Shown here piece by piece: positions 1 to 8,990 of a stretch of DNA of 64,000 bases (positions are counted from its first letter, which is position 1; every line of letters starts with the position of its first letter). The position numbers and the translations under genes are program-made. Location: positions 29,664 to 93,663 of the forward strand of contig NZ_JACXBU010000014.1 of the NCBI RefSeq assembly GCF_014700075.1, written 5' to 3'. Source of the DNA: Pseudomonas sp. JM0905a (GTDB lineage Bacteria > Pseudomonadota > Gammaproteobacteria > Pseudomonadales > Pseudomonadaceae). The notes under the pieces were generated by a model. That model was given only the letters and a program-made list of their open reading frames with translations, was not told the DNA's origin and made no database searches.

Positions 1-2034
1 GACGTTGTTCTCGAGGGAAGTGAACTGGTCGTCCACATAGTTGGCGCCCGCGCCGATACGCCATTCCGGGGTCAGGGAACGGACCACCCAGAGGTTGGCG
101 CTGTTGCGCGGCGTCAGGGTGGGGGTCTGGCCTTCGTTGGCGACGCCGTTGGTCTTGCTGTTGGACTTGGTGATTTCCGCGTCCAGGTAGGCGTAGCCAC
201 CGTACACGTTCCACTTGTCGGTGATCTGGCCGCTGAAGGTGGCCTCGAAACCGTCGGTGCGCTGCTCGCCCGCGAGGATGGTGAGAGCGGGGTTCGACGG
301 GTCGGCGGTCTTCATGTTGGTGCGTTCCAGACGGAACACCGCTGCGGTCACCGAGAGGCGGTTGTCCAGCAGATCCCACTTGGCGCCCACCTCGTAGTTG
401 GTGGTTTCTTCCGGCTCCAGGTTCTGGTTGATCGCGCTCACGGCAAACACTTCACCTGAGGGCTGGTAGCTACGGCTCACGGAAACGTAGTAGGACTGGA
501 TCTGGTCCGGCTGGTACACCAGGCCAGCGCGCGGGCTCCAGGTCTTGTCGGTACGGTCCAGATCTTTATGGGGGTCCTTGGCCGTTGGCGCAACGTCGTC
601 GCGATACTCCTGGCCGAAAATGTCATAGCGCACGCCGAGCAGCGCCTTCCACTGGGAAGTCAGCTCGATCATGTCCTGCACGTAGAAGCCAGCGGTTTCC
701 TGATAGTTGGTGCCCTTGGAGGACAGGCTTTTGGCATGCTCCGGAACGGGTACCAAGGCATCGCTGAACACTGGCACCTCGGCCACGTTGTTCTGGCTGA
801 ACACACGCTGGTGCTTGTCCTGGAATCCCAGCTCCACGCCATACAACAGGTTGTGCTGCATGCCGGCCAGTTGGAGCTGTTGCTTCAGGTCGGTCTGGTT
901 GAACATGCCGAATTCATCTCGGGCGACATTGCCACGATTGAGTCGGACAAGCAGTTCGCCGTTCGGCCCGACTGTGAAGCGATTCTTTGTGCCACGTATG
1001 GGGTCGTCAGGGTCCGTGCTGGAACTGGCAAGCGTGTTATTGCGATCCAGGTCGTAGTGGTAGTAGCGGGTGGCGTTGGTCAGGGTCAGGTCGTCGTTGA
1101 TCCGGTAATCCACGCTGGCGGTGAAGGAGAACACCTCGCTGCGCGCATAGTCCTGGTCCGGATCGCCGGAGCCGAAGCGCTTGTCGCGGTCGACGTTCAC
1201 CGGGCGATTGCCAACCGCCGATGCCGGCAGACTGGCCGCCGCCGGTTGGTAGGCAGCGAGCTGGCCCGGGATACCGAAATCGATCAGGCGCTTGTCGTAG
1301 AGGTAGGTGGCGCCGAGGTTCAGTTCCAGATCGTCGGACAGCCTGAAGTAGGCCGAAGGCGCGATGGCCTTGCGGTCGATGTAGCCGTCGTCACGGAAGG
1401 TGTCGCTGTCTTCATAGGCGCCGGTGATGCGGAAGGCCTTGTCGCGCTGTTGCTGGTCGGCCCAGCCGGTGTCGAACTGGGTGCGGCGCTTTCCTTCGCT
1501 GTCGAAGGTGACACCGACTTCCTGCTTGGGATCGAAGCCCGGCTTCTTGCTCACGCTGTTGATCAGACCGCCGGAGGAGCCACGGCCATAGAGCACGGCG
1601 GCCGGGCCCTTGATCACTTCAACGCGCTCGATGTTGGAGAGGTCGCGGAAGTAGAGGGCGTCGTCACGCATGCCATCGATGAACATGTCGCCGATGGCGC
1701 TGAAGCCGCGAATGGTGACCTGATCGCGCTGGCCGTCGCCATTGGAGAGACCGACGCCGGGGACGTTCTTCAGCACGTCTTCCAGGGACTGGGCGCCTTT
1801 GTCCTTGATCACGCTCTCGGGCACGACGTTGACGGTCTGGGGGATGTCGCGCAGCGGCGCGTCGATCTTCAGGGCGCTACGGCTCTCGGTGGCCTTGTAG
1901 CTCTGCTGCTCGTAAGCACTGGTTACCGAAGTGGCCGGAATGGCCAGTGCTTCCTTGGTTTCAGCCTGAACAACGGGAATTGCCAGCAGGCCCAGCATCG
2001 GCAGAGATGCCGGGGCAATACGCTTCTTCGCCAC
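1..2034 (-). CDS. TonB-dependent siderophore receptor (3' end beyond window)
   Basis: Outer-membrane gated barrel that imports ferric siderophores using TonB-ExbB-ExbD energy. The reading frame is open for 678 codons from a GTG at 2034 to the window edge, so the last barrel strands and stop are missing. AAGGAA lies 6 bases before this GTG; another GTG three bases upstream is possible. Residues 1-24 look like a signal peptide ending VVQA. The plug follows (about 55-165), with LRDIPQTVNVVPESVI, VTIRGF, MFIDGMRDD and VEVIKGPAAVLYGRGSSGG, all typical of siderophore receptors of the Fiu/catecholate type. The rest has alternating aromatic barrel strands. The ligand cannot be told from sequence. A Fur-box-like palindrome upstream suggests iron repression. 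Confidence 0.9.
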   Translation of the reverse strand, partial: MAKKRIAPASLPMLGLLAIPVVQAETKEALAIPATSVTSAYEQQSYKATESRSALKIDAPLRDIPQTVNVVPESVIKDKGAQSLEDVLKNVPGVGLSNGDGQRDQVTIRGFSAIGDMFIDGMRDDALYFRDLSNIERVEVIKGPAAVLYGRGSSGGLINSVSKKPGFDPKQEVGVTFDSEGKRRTQFDTGWADQQQRDKAFRITGAYEDSDTFRDDGYIDRKAIAPSAYFRLSDDLELNLGATYLYDKRLIDFGIPGQLAAYQPAAASLPASAVGNRPVNVDRDKRFGSGDPDQDYARSEVFSFTASVDYRINDDLTLTNATRYYHYDLDRNNTLASSSTDPDDPIRGTKNRFTVGPNGELLVRLNRGNVARDEFGMFNQTDLKQQLQLAGMQHNLLYGVELGFQDKHQRVFSQNNVAEVPVFSDALVPVPEHAKSLSSKGTNYQETAGFYVQDMIELTSQWKALLGVRYDIFGQEYRDDVAPTAKDPHKDLDRTDKTWSPRAGLVYQPDQIQSYYVSVSRSYQPSGEVFAVSAINQNLEPEETTNYEVGAKWDLLDNRLSVTAAVFRLERTNMKTADPSNPALTILAGEQRTDGFEATFSGQITDKWNVYGGYAYLDAEITKSNSKTNGVANEGQTPTLTPRNSANLWVVRSLTPEWRIGAGANYVDDQFTSLENNV

Positions 2035-2062
2035 CACGAGTTCCTTGCTCTAATGAAAAGAA

Positions 2063-2085
2063 CAAATGGTAACAATTAGCATTTG
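2063..2085 (-). promoter_or_regulatory. Putative Fur box upstream of the siderophore receptor
   Basis: A 23-base imperfect palindrome with outer arms CAAATG and CATTTG and AT-rich inner arms (GTAAC / TTAGC). It lies about 30-50 bases before the receptor start. The arms match the CAAATG...CATTTG form common in Pseudomonas Fur boxes; the core differs from the GATAAT consensus at several bases. Confidence 0.5.
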
Positions 2086-2201
2086 TAAATCAAATGTAAA
2101 TAATTCGTTTTGCCATTAAAAATTTCCCGCCGAGGATCGTGCAACGCCTCGGACCGCGCAGAGCGTGCCATGCAGTCGGCCGGCGAACGCCCTCACCCAG
2201 G

Positions 2202-2226
2202 CCCCTCTCCCCGAATAGGAGAGGGG
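2202..2226. repeat. Short GC-rich hairpin repeat
   Basis: Perfect 9-base inverted repeat CCCCTCTCC / GGAGAGGGG with a 7-base loop, inside the non-coding stretch 2035-2388. It resembles the intergenic hairpins scattered through Pseudomonas genomes. A degraded relative (CCCTCACCCCC...) is seen near 46490. Confidence 0.5.
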
Positions 2227-2264
2227 TGACTCGCGGCGGCAAGGCACTGCCTCGGCACATACCC

Positions 2265-2339
2265 TGTAGGGGCGAATTCATTCGCCAAGCGGGCCGAAGG
2301 TCCGGTTCTTTGTGGGGGCGATTTCAATCGCTATGCAGG
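2265..2339. repeat. REP-type elements, two copies in the same orientation
   Basis: GTAGGGGCGAATTCATTCGC at 2266 and a second copy GTGGGGGCGATTTCAATCGC at 2312. They belong to the same family as the pairs near 6.7, 27.4, 38.5, 41.2 and 62.6 kb, but here both copies point the same way. No gene is seen between 2035 and 2388. Confidence 0.6.
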
Positions 2340-2388
2340 ACGCGGTGCTGCCGCAGGTGGGGATGCCGATCAGCCCCCCGCACCGGCG

Positions 2389-2646
2389 TCAACTGTTGGC
2401 GCAGGCGCTGGATTCTTTCAGGTAGGTCACGGACTTCTCTTCGCCCTGGGAGTCGACGTAGGTCATCTTCGCCTGGATGGTTTCGCAGGTCAGCGAATTC
2501 GGTTCGTCGATCGAGATGACACGGGCGACGTCCAGCGGCATGCCGTAGCTGTATGGCACAGCGTCAGCGAGCTCGGCGGCGAAAACGCTGCCGCTGGCCA
2601 GCAGGGCGAGCAGCAGGGAAGCACTGGTGGTGATTACACGGTTCAT
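2389..2646 (-). CDS. DUF2790 family small secreted protein
   Basis: 85 residues. The first ~23 form a signal peptide (MNRVITTSASLLLALLASGS...FAA). The mature part has YGMPLDVARVISIDEP, then MTYVDSQGEEKSVTYLK and a late cysteine, the pattern of the DUF2790 family of Pseudomonas periplasmic proteins. Molecular function is unknown; some family members are reported to respond to metals. The ATG at 2646 follows an AGGAG. Longer upstream starts would bury the signal peptide and were not used. Confidence 0.75.
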   Translation of the reverse strand: MNRVITTSASLLLALLASGSVFAAELADAVPYSYGMPLDVARVISIDEPNSLTCETIQAKMTYVDSQGEEKSVTYLKESSACANS

Positions 2647-2835
2647 GAGGGGACTCCTGAGTTGCCTTGGCGGGCCCCGGCATCGCCTGGCGATGCGTAC
2701 TCGGCCCATGTGCCAATTCGACTCCACTCACGACGCGTGAAAAAGACGGCTTTGCTGAAAGCGCTTTTCCGTAGCACGTAACAATCCCCACCACCCGAAG
2801 GTCAACCCGACGGGAGAAGCAGGCTACGGGAACCC

Positions 2836-3288
2836 TCAGGGATTCACCTGGTAGCCACGCTGCTGCAGGCAACTCATGTAGGCCGAGGAGGCGGTGCTGC
2901 TGGCCTGCTGGTTGTTGCGACGGTCCTGCCGGCGCTCCTGACGCTGGCGCGAGCCGCCAACCACCATTCCGGCTACTGCGGCGTCCTTGGCCTTTTCCTG
3001 CCGGTACTCCTGCTGCAGATCGTCGTCGATCCGGTCGTAGTCATTGCTGCGCGCCTGGCCGACAGCGGCACCCGCTATGGCGCCGGTGGCGGCTCCGCGG
3101 ACACGGCCGCCGCTCGGGTTGGACGTGGTGGTGCTCGTGGTGCTGCCGGCCTGGGCCTGGCAGTTGGCGATGTCTTGTTGGATCTGTTGCTGGGTCTGGC
3201 CCTGCAGCGGCACCACGGTCTCGGCGAAGGCGGGCGCGCAGATGAGCGAGGCGAGCAGGGTCCAGCGGCAAGGGGCAAAGGAGATCAT
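2836..3288 (-). CDS. Glycine-zipper secreted protein (YMGG-like)
   Basis: 150 residues. A signal peptide (MISFAPCRWTLLASLICAPAFA) is followed by a Gln-rich stretch with one Cys, a glycine-zipper segment GAATGAIAGAAVGQARSNDY, a charged region rich in Arg and Gln, and a C-terminal YMSCLQQRGYQVNP. This layout matches envelope proteins with a YMGG-like or glycine-zipper domain. The role is unknown. The start is uncertain because the ribosome site before 3288 is weak; an in-frame ATG at 3339 exists, but the signal peptide favours 3288. Confidence 0.65.
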   Translation of the reverse strand: MISFAPCRWTLLASLICAPAFAETVVPLQGQTQQQIQQDIANCQAQAGSTTSTTTSNPSGGRVRGAATGAIAGAAVGQARSNDYDRIDDDLQQEYRQEKAKDAAVAGMVVGGSRQRQERRQDRRNNQQASSTASSAYMSCLQQRGYQVNP

Positions 3289-3467
3289 GGGGGTGAGGCT
3301 CTCGAAGGAGGTGGATGGGGCCGACGTGTCTCCGACCATGTGGAGTTCAGTCTGGTTCGGCTCCGGGCTGCGCGACAGCAGCGCCGACCAATGGGCGCGG
3401 CCCATCGGCTTCAGGTAGCCTTGCGCACCCGCTAACCTCTACGCAGCCAATCGCACCGAGCCAATCT

Positions 3468-3935
3468 ATGTCTGACCTGCCACTCGATGAAATCGACCGC
3501 CAGCTGATCGCCGCCCTGCAGATCAACGCCCGCGAGAGCGTGGCCACGCTGGCCCGGCGCCTGGGCATCGCGCGCACCACGGTGACCTCGCGCCTGGCAC
3601 GGCTGGAGAAGGCGCAGGTCATCACCGGCTACGGCGTGCGCCTGGGCCGACGCGTGGCCGATGGCGGCTTGCAGGCCTACGTGGGGATCACGGTGAAACC
3701 GCGCAGCGGCAAGGACGTGCTGCGTCGCCTGGCCGGCATGGCGGAAGTGCAGGTGCTCTGCGCGGTGAGTGGCGAGTTCGACTACGTCGCCTGGCTGCGC
3801 GCCGACTCCCCCGAGCGCCTCGACGAGCTGCTGGACCTGATCGGCAGCGTGGACGGGGTGGAGAAGACCACCACCTCCATCATCCTCAGTTGCAAGATCG
3901 ACCGCGGCCAGCCGCTGGCGCCTGCCGCCCTGTAG
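3468..3935 (+). CDS. Lrp/AsnC family transcriptional regulator
   Basis: 155 residues. An N-terminal winged HTH (DEIDRQLIAALQINARES, then TLARRLGIARTTVTSRLARL) is followed by a RAM/AsnC ligand domain from about residue 70 to 145 (VGITVKPRSG, VSGEFDYVAWLRA, VEKTTTSIIL). The full family length is present. It lies just upstream of, and in line with, the lysine-catabolic genes davBA, so it is the likely local regulator responding to lysine or a related amino acid. There is no clear Shine-Dalgarno before the ATG. The 293 bases to davB hold a repeat and the davB promoter region. Confidence 0.85.
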   Translation: MSDLPLDEIDRQLIAALQINARESVATLARRLGIARTTVTSRLARLEKAQVITGYGVRLGRRVADGGLQAYVGITVKPRSGKDVLRRLAGMAEVQVLCAVSGEFDYVAWLRADSPERLDELLDLIGSVDGVEKTTTSIILSCKIDRGQPLAPAAL

Positions 3936-4060
3936 GTTGATGCGGGCGGTGATCCGCGAAAGCGCAACGAAGCCCATTGATGGGCGGCTAGCTTCGCCTG
4001 TTGGGCCTCGCCTGGCTCGGACCAACCCACTGCCTCGTTCGATCCACTGGCTACGCTGAG
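3933..4060. repeat. Intergenic inverted repeat of the GTAGGTTG type
   Basis: Starts GTAGGTTGATGCGGGCGG and ends with the partial complement GGCCTCGCCTGGCTCGGACCAACC; it holds AACGAAGCCCATTGATGGGC. Related copies lie near 11.75, 28.5 and 49.0 kb. It fills the space after the Lrp-type gene. Confidence 0.45.
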
Positions 4061-4228
4061 TGAAAGCGCGTGCACGCATGCCGGTCATTATGCACGGCCA
4101 GCTCGTCACTTTGCATTGCATCACTGCCAAATGACGACACTTTGCGTCTTATGGACGAAAACGACGCTCCCTAGAATGGCCCCACCGCGCCCAACGGGCC
4201 GCTCTCCCACAAGCCTTCAAGGTCCAGC

Positions 4229-5911
4229 ATGAACAACAACAATCGTCACCCCGCCGACGGCAAGAAACCCATCACCATTTTTGGCCCGGACTTCCCCTTC
4301 GCCTTCGATGACTGGATTCAGCATCCGGCCGGCCTGGGCAGCATTCCCGCCGAGCATCATGGTGCCGAGGTGGCCATCGTCGGTGCCGGTATCGCCGGCC
4401 TGGTAGCGGCCTACGAGCTGATGAAGCTGGGCCTGAAACCGGTGGTGTACGAAGCCTCGAAGATGGGCGGGCGCCTGCGCTCGCAGACCTTCGAAGGCAC
4501 CGACGGCATCATCGCCGAGCTGGGCGGCATGCGCTTCCCGGCCTCCTCCACCGCCTTCTACCACTACGTGGACATGCTGGGCCTCAAGACCCAGCCCTTC
4601 CCCAACCCGCTGACACCGGCCTCCGGCAGCACGGTCATCGATATCGAAGGCAAGACCTACTATGCCGAGAAAATGGCTGACCTGCCGGCACTCTTCCAGG
4701 AAGTGGCCGACGCCTGGGCCGACGCTCTGGAAGACGGCGCCCGCTTCGGCGACATCCAGCAGGCCATCCGCGACCGCGACGTGAAGCGCCTGAAGGAGCT
4801 GTGGAACACCCTGGTGCCGCTGTGGGATGACCGCACCTTCTACGACTTCGTGGCCAGCTCCAAGGCCTTCGCCAAGCTGTCCTTCCACCACCGCGAGGTG
4901 TTCGGCCAGGTGGGCTTCGGCACCGGCGGCTGGGACTCGGACTTCCCGAACTCGATGCTGGAAATCTTCCGCGTGGTAATGACCGCCTGCGACGACAACC
5001 AGCACCTGATCGTCGGCGGCGTACAGCAGGTGCCCATGGGCATCTGGCGCCACGTCCCCGAGAAATGCGTGCACTGGCCGGCAGGCACCAGCCTGGCGTC
5101 CCTGCACAACGGCGCGGCCCGCCCCGGCGTGAAGCGCATCGCCCGTGCCGCCGATGGCCGCCTCGCCGTCACCGACAACTGGGGTGACACCCGCCACTAC
5201 GCGGCGGTGCTCGCCACCTGCCAGAGCTGGCTGCTGACCACCCAGATCGAGTGCGAGGAATCGCTGTTCTCGCAGAAGATGTGGATGGCCCTGGACCGCA
5301 CCCGCTACATGCAGTCGTCCAAGACCTTCGTGATGGTCGATCGCCCGTTCTGGAAGGACAAGGACCCGCAAACCGGCCGCGACACCCTGAGCATGACCCT
5401 CACCGACCGCCTCACCCGCGGCACCTACCTGTTCGACAACGGCGACGACAAGCCGGGCGTGATCTGCCTGTCCTACTCCTGGATGAGCGACGCGCTGAAG
5501 ATGCTGCCGCACCCGGTGGAGAAGCGCGTGAAGCTGGCTCTGGACGCGCTGAAGAAGATTTACCCGGACGTGGACATCGCCAGCCACATCATTGGCGACC
5601 CGATCACCATTTCCTGGGAATCCGACCCGCACTTCCTCGGTGCCTTCAAGGGCGCGCTGCCGGGTCACTACCGCTACAACCAGCGCATGTACGCGCACTT
5701 CATGCAGGACGACATGCCCGCCGAGCAGCGCGGCATCTTCATCGCCGGTGACGACGTGTCCTGGACCCCGGCCTGGGTGGAAGGCGCGGTGCAGACCTCG
5801 CTCAACTCGGTATGGGGCATCATGAAGCACTTCGGCGGCAGCACCCCGGCCGAGAACCCCGGCCCCGGCGACTGCTTCGCCGAACTCGGCCCCATCGCCC
5901 TGCCGGACTGA
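4229..5911 (+). CDS. davB: L-lysine 2-monooxygenase
   Basis: 560 residues, the full family length. An FAD flavoprotein of the amine oxidase fold, it oxidatively decarboxylates L-lysine to 5-aminovaleramide, the first step of the Pseudomonas delta-aminovalerate route. The N-terminus (HPADGKKPITIFGPDFPFAF) and most of the protein match P. putida DavB as I remember it. The dinucleotide-binding motif GAGIAG is at residues 52-57, with E75 and GGR 80-82. The C-terminal FAD contact is IFIAGDDVSWTPAWVEGAV. davA starts 14 bases downstream, so the pair is one transcript. Confidence 0.93.
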   Translation: MNNNNRHPADGKKPITIFGPDFPFAFDDWIQHPAGLGSIPAEHHGAEVAIVGAGIAGLVAAYELMKLGLKPVVYEASKMGGRLRSQTFEGTDGIIAELGGMRFPASSTAFYHYVDMLGLKTQPFPNPLTPASGSTVIDIEGKTYYAEKMADLPALFQEVADAWADALEDGARFGDIQQAIRDRDVKRLKELWNTLVPLWDDRTFYDFVASSKAFAKLSFHHREVFGQVGFGTGGWDSDFPNSMLEIFRVVMTACDDNQHLIVGGVQQVPMGIWRHVPEKCVHWPAGTSLASLHNGAARPGVKRIARAADGRLAVTDNWGDTRHYAAVLATCQSWLLTTQIECEESLFSQKMWMALDRTRYMQSSKTFVMVDRPFWKDKDPQTGRDTLSMTLTDRLTRGTYLFDNGDDKPGVICLSYSWMSDALKMLPHPVEKRVKLALDALKKIYPDVDIASHIIGDPITISWESDPHFLGAFKGALPGHYRYNQRMYAHFMQDDMPAEQRGIFIAGDDVSWTPAWVEGAVQTSLNSVWGIMKHFGGSTPAENPGPGDCFAELGPIALPD

Positions 5912-5925
5912 CTCAGGAGACGTCC

Positions 5926-6720
5926 ATGCGCATCGCCCTCTATCAGTGCCCGCCCCTGCCGCTGGAGCCTGCGGCCAACCTCGACCGCCTGCGCCAGCGG
6001 GCGGCCGAGGCGGCGCGGCGCGGCGCAGCCCTGCTGGTCACGCCGGAGATGTACCTCAGCGGCTACAACATCGGCCTGGAAGCGGTCAGCCGCCTGGCGC
6101 AGCCCGCCGACGGCGACTGGGCCGAGCAGGTGGCCGGGATCGCCCGCGAGCATGGCATCGCCCTGCTCTACGGCTACCCGGAGCGCAGCGCCGAGGGAAG
6201 CATCTTCAACTCGGTGCAACTGATCGATGCGCAGGGCCAGCGCCTTGGCAATTACCGCAAGACCCACCTCTTCGGTGAGCTGGACAGGAGCATGTTCAGT
6301 GCCGGCGGTGACGACTATCCGCTGCTGGAGCTGAACGGCTGGAAGCTGGGCATGCTGATCTGCTACGACGTGGAGTTCCCGGAGAACGTGCGGCGCCTGG
6401 CCCTGGCCGGCGCTGACGCGATTCTGGTGCCGACCGCCAACATGGAGCCGTACGACTTCGTCTGCGACGTGCTGGTGCGCGCCCGTGCCTTCGAAAGCCA
6501 GTGCTACCTGGCCTACGCCAACTACTGCGGCGCTGAAGGGGAGATCCGCTACTGCGGCCTCTCCAGCGTTTCCGCACCGGACGGCAGCCAGGCCGCTATT
6601 TGCGGCCGCGAAGAAACCCTGGCCTTCGCCGACCTCAAGCGGGACAAGCTGGAAGCCTCGCGGGCAGGGCTCACCTACCTCCGGGATCGGCGCGCGGAGT
6701 TGTATCGCCCGCTGACCTGA
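5926..6720 (+). CDS. davA: 5-aminovaleramidase (5-aminopentanamidase)
   Basis: 264 residues, nitrilase-superfamily amidase. It hydrolyses the 5-aminovaleramide made by DavB to 5-aminovalerate and ammonia. The catalytic triad is visible: E41 (in TPEMYLSGYN), K112 (YRKTHLFGELD) and C146 (LICYDVEFPEN). The ATG at 5926 has AGGAGA 5 bases upstream; the longer frame starting inside davB is ignored. The later genes for 5-aminovalerate use (davT, davD) are not in this window. A REP pair follows the stop. Confidence 0.93.
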   Translation: MRIALYQCPPLPLEPAANLDRLRQRAAEAARRGAALLVTPEMYLSGYNIGLEAVSRLAQPADGDWAEQVAGIAREHGIALLYGYPERSAEGSIFNSVQLIDAQGQRLGNYRKTHLFGELDRSMFSAGGDDYPLLELNGWKLGMLICYDVEFPENVRRLALAGADAILVPTANMEPYDFVCDVLVRARAFESQCYLAYANYCGAEGEIRYCGLSSVSAPDGSQAAICGREETLAFADLKRDKLEASRAGLTYLRDRRAELYRPLT

Positions 6721-6734
6721 ATCCGCAAATTCCT

Positions 6735-6831
6735 TGTGGGGGCGAATTTATTCGCTTGGGGCAGCGAAGCTGCCCTGCGACCTCAAAGGGCAGGCCTGCG
6801 GCCTGCTTAGCGAATGAATTGCCCCCACAGG
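6735..6831. repeat. REP pair (inverted) after davA
   Basis: Outer arms GTGGGGGCGAATTTATTCGC and GCGAATGAATTGCCCCCAC are inverted. Inside lie two smaller palindromes, GGCAGCGAAGCTGCC and GCAGGCCTGCGGCCTGC. It separates two converging genes and may end both transcripts. Confidence 0.65.
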
Positions 6832-6855
6832 AAAAGCGAAACAAGCGCGCGAAGA

Positions 6856-7560
6856 TCAGGTCAGCGCAGCATGCGGCCCAGTGAGGTAGTCCAGCAGACG
6901 AAACAGCGTCGGCGCCAGGGCGCTGCAGTGGGGGAAGCCATCGCGGATGGCGGCCGCGTCCTCCACGGAGCCGGGTAGCTCCAGGTCCGCCGCGCAAGCC
7001 TCCATCATCGCCTCGATGCTCTCCGGCGTACCTTCCAGATGGCATTGCAGGGCGATGGCGCGCTCTTTCCAGACGAAGCCCTGGTTGGCGCAGGCCGCCG
7101 AGCCATAGAGCGGGATGGCGCCCGCCGGCAGGTCGAAGGTCTCGCCGTGCCAATGCATCGCCAGCAGGCGCTGGGGCAGCATGCGGCCCAACGGGGAGCG
7201 GTCCGCTTCGGGGCGTTTTTCCATGGGCCACCAGCCGATCTCCGCCTTGCCCTTGCGCACCTCGGCCCCCAGGGCCTGGGCCAGGAGCTGGCCGCCCAGG
7301 CAGATGCCGAGTATTCGCTTGCCGGCATCCAGCGATTGGCGGATCAGTTTCTTCTCAGCCTTGAGCCAGTGCAGTGCTGCCTCGTCATGCACGCTCATGG
7401 GACCGCCCATGACGATCAACAGGTCGAAGTCATCAGGTTTGGGCAGGCGCGCATCGGCGTAAAGATTGAATACCTGCACCCTGGCGGCGCGCAGATCGAG
7501 CCATTGATTGATGCGGCCAGGGCCTTCGAAAGGAGCGTGCTGCAGGATGGCGACGCGCAT
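6856..7560 (-). CDS. Class I glutamine amidotransferase-like protein
   Basis: 234 residues, a stand-alone GATase1 domain. The nucleophile elbow GICLGG has C87; H174 and E176 (LQCHLEGTPE) complete the triad. A glutaminase of this kind delivers ammonia to an acceptor or acts on gamma-glutamyl compounds; the partner is unknown. The ATG at 7560 sits 1 base after the stop of the aminotransferase gene with GGAG upstream, so translation is coupled. A TTG at 7569 is possible but less likely. Last gene of a four-gene operon with the same order as PA0529-PA0531 of P. aeruginosa (from memory). Confidence 0.8.
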   Translation of the reverse strand: MRVAILQHAPFEGPGRINQWLDLRAARVQVFNLYADARLPKPDDFDLLIVMGGPMSVHDEAALHWLKAEKKLIRQSLDAGKRILGICLGGQLLAQALGAEVRKGKAEIGWWPMEKRPEADRSPLGRMLPQRLLAMHWHGETFDLPAGAIPLYGSAACANQGFVWKERAIALQCHLEGTPESIEAMMEACAADLELPGSVEDAAAIRDGFPHCSALAPTLFRLLDYLTGPHAALT

Positions 7561-7561
7561 G

Positions 7562-8758
7562 TCAGGCAATCTCCAGGGGTTTGCTCTTGGCCAGGGCGAA
7601 GGCGCGGTTCAGGCGTTTGAGCATTTCGTCGACATTGGCGCGGCTTACGGTCAGCGCCGGGGTGAAGCGCAGGCAGTCCGCCTGCGGTGCGTTGATCAGC
7701 AGCCCTTCATCGAGGGCGTGGCGGGCCACCAGCGGCGCGGACTGGTGGATCAGCGGCAGGCCGACCATCAAGCCGTGGCCACGCAGGGGACCATGACCGT
7801 GGCGGCGGGCCACCCGCGCCAGGCCTTCGCGCAGGTGCTGGGCCACATCGCGCACCTGTTCCATGAAGCCCGGCTCCAGCACGGTGTCCAGCACCGCCAG
7901 GCCGGCGGCGGTCATCAGGGCGTTGCCGTGGTAGGTGCCGCCCTGCTCGCCCGGCTCGAAGCAGCAGGCGTTGCCACGGGCCAGCAGCGCCGCCAGGGGC
8001 ACACCGCCGCCCAGGCCCTTGCCAAGGGTGATGATGTCGGCGCGGATGCCGTACAGCTCTTCGGCCAGCAAGGTGCCGCAACGGCCGATGCCGGTCTGTA
8101 CTTCGTCGAGGATCAGCAACACACCCCGTTCGCGGCACAGGCGCTCGGCGCCCTGCAGGTAATCCAATGTGGCGGGCACGACGCCGGCCTCGCCCTGCAC
8201 CGGCTCCAGCATCACGGCAACGGTTTGCTCATCCACTGCGGCGGCCAGGGCCTCGAGGTCGTTGTAGGGGACCTTGGTGAAGCCGGGCACTTTGGGTTCG
8301 AACAGCGCTTCGAAGGCCGGTTTGCCGGACGCGGACATGGCCGCCAGGGTGCGGCCGTGGAAGCTGTTGCAGGCGGTGACGATGCGATGGGCACCACCCC
8401 GATGCAGTTGACCCCATTTGCGCGCCAGCTTGATGGCGCCTTCGTTGGCCTCGGCACCGCTGTTGAGGAAGTAGACCTGGTCGCTGCCACTGGCCTGGCA
8501 CAAGCGCGAGGCAAGTTCGAGCATGCCGCGGTTGTAGTAGGCCGGGCCGGGGTTGATCAGGCTTTCCGCCTGTCGCTTGAGGGCGTCCACCACCACGCTG
8601 GGGCTGTGGCCCAGGCTGTTGACCGCCCAACCCTGGGTGAAGTCCAGGTAGGCGCGGCTTTCGGAGTCCCAGAGCCAGGAACCCTGGCCACGCACGAAGA
8701 GCTGCGCCGGGCGTTCCACGGTCTTCATCAGGCGCAGGCTGGCAAGAGGGTCACGCAT
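7562..8758 (-). CDS. Class III PLP-dependent aminotransferase
   Basis: 398 residues, fold-type I. The Schiff-base lysine is K247 (ITLGKGLGGGVPLAALL); PLP contacts include NSGAEANEGAIKLAR and LILDEVQTGIGR. It resembles the acetylornithine / 4-aminobutyrate group and would transfer an omega-amino group to a 2-oxo acid, but the substrate cannot be fixed. The ATG at 8758 overlaps the previous gene by 8 bases and the amidotransferase gene follows within 1 base. Pairing with a glutamine amidotransferase suggests breakdown or building of a gamma-glutamylated amine, which is inference. Confidence 0.85.
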   Translation of the reverse strand: MRDPLASLRLMKTVERPAQLFVRGQGSWLWDSESRAYLDFTQGWAVNSLGHSPSVVVDALKRQAESLINPGPAYYNRGMLELASRLCQASGSDQVYFLNSGAEANEGAIKLARKWGQLHRGGAHRIVTACNSFHGRTLAAMSASGKPAFEALFEPKVPGFTKVPYNDLEALAAAVDEQTVAVMLEPVQGEAGVVPATLDYLQGAERLCRERGVLLILDEVQTGIGRCGTLLAEELYGIRADIITLGKGLGGGVPLAALLARGNACCFEPGEQGGTYHGNALMTAAGLAVLDTVLEPGFMEQVRDVAQHLREGLARVARRHGHGPLRGHGLMVGLPLIHQSAPLVARHALDEGLLINAPQADCLRFTPALTVSRANVDEMLKRLNRAFALAKSKPLEIA

Positions 8759-8990
8759 GCTCGGGAACCTTTTCATGGCGGTATTCGACGCCCAGCAGGC
8801 GCAGGCCGTCCGGGCTCTGCTCAAGGATTCGGCGCACTTCGCGACGCCGCTCGATGTGCAGGCTGAAGCCGTCTTCACGGGGGAAACGCGTGCGCAGCTC
8901 GCGGGTCAACTCGACGTAGCGCGCCTGGCTGACACTGAGTTCCGCCAGCAATACGTCCTCGCGGTGCAGGCTGATACGGTAGTCACTCAT
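8751..8990 (-). CDS. Small conserved protein of unknown function
   Basis: 79 residues, strongly charged, with no signal peptide or membrane segment (MSDYRISLHREDVLLAELSV...). Its ATG overlaps the stop of the MOSC gene by 4 bases (ATGA) and its end overlaps the aminotransferase start by 8 bases. That tight coupling argues it is a real gene. I do not recognise the family. Confidence 0.7.
   Translation of the reverse strand: MSDYRISLHREDVLLAELSVSQARYVELTRELRTRFPREDGFSLHIERRREVRRILEQSPDGLRLLGVEYRHEKVPEHA

Noticed and set aside
568..2079. 503-codon plus-strand frame opposite the siderophore receptor
   Set aside because: It is antisense to a clear TonB-receptor frame and its translation has no recognisable domain; high GC creates such open antisense frames.
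2090..2519. Small frames in the repeat-rich gap after the receptor gene
   Set aside because: They lie across REP hairpins and lack ribosome sites or recognisable protein features.
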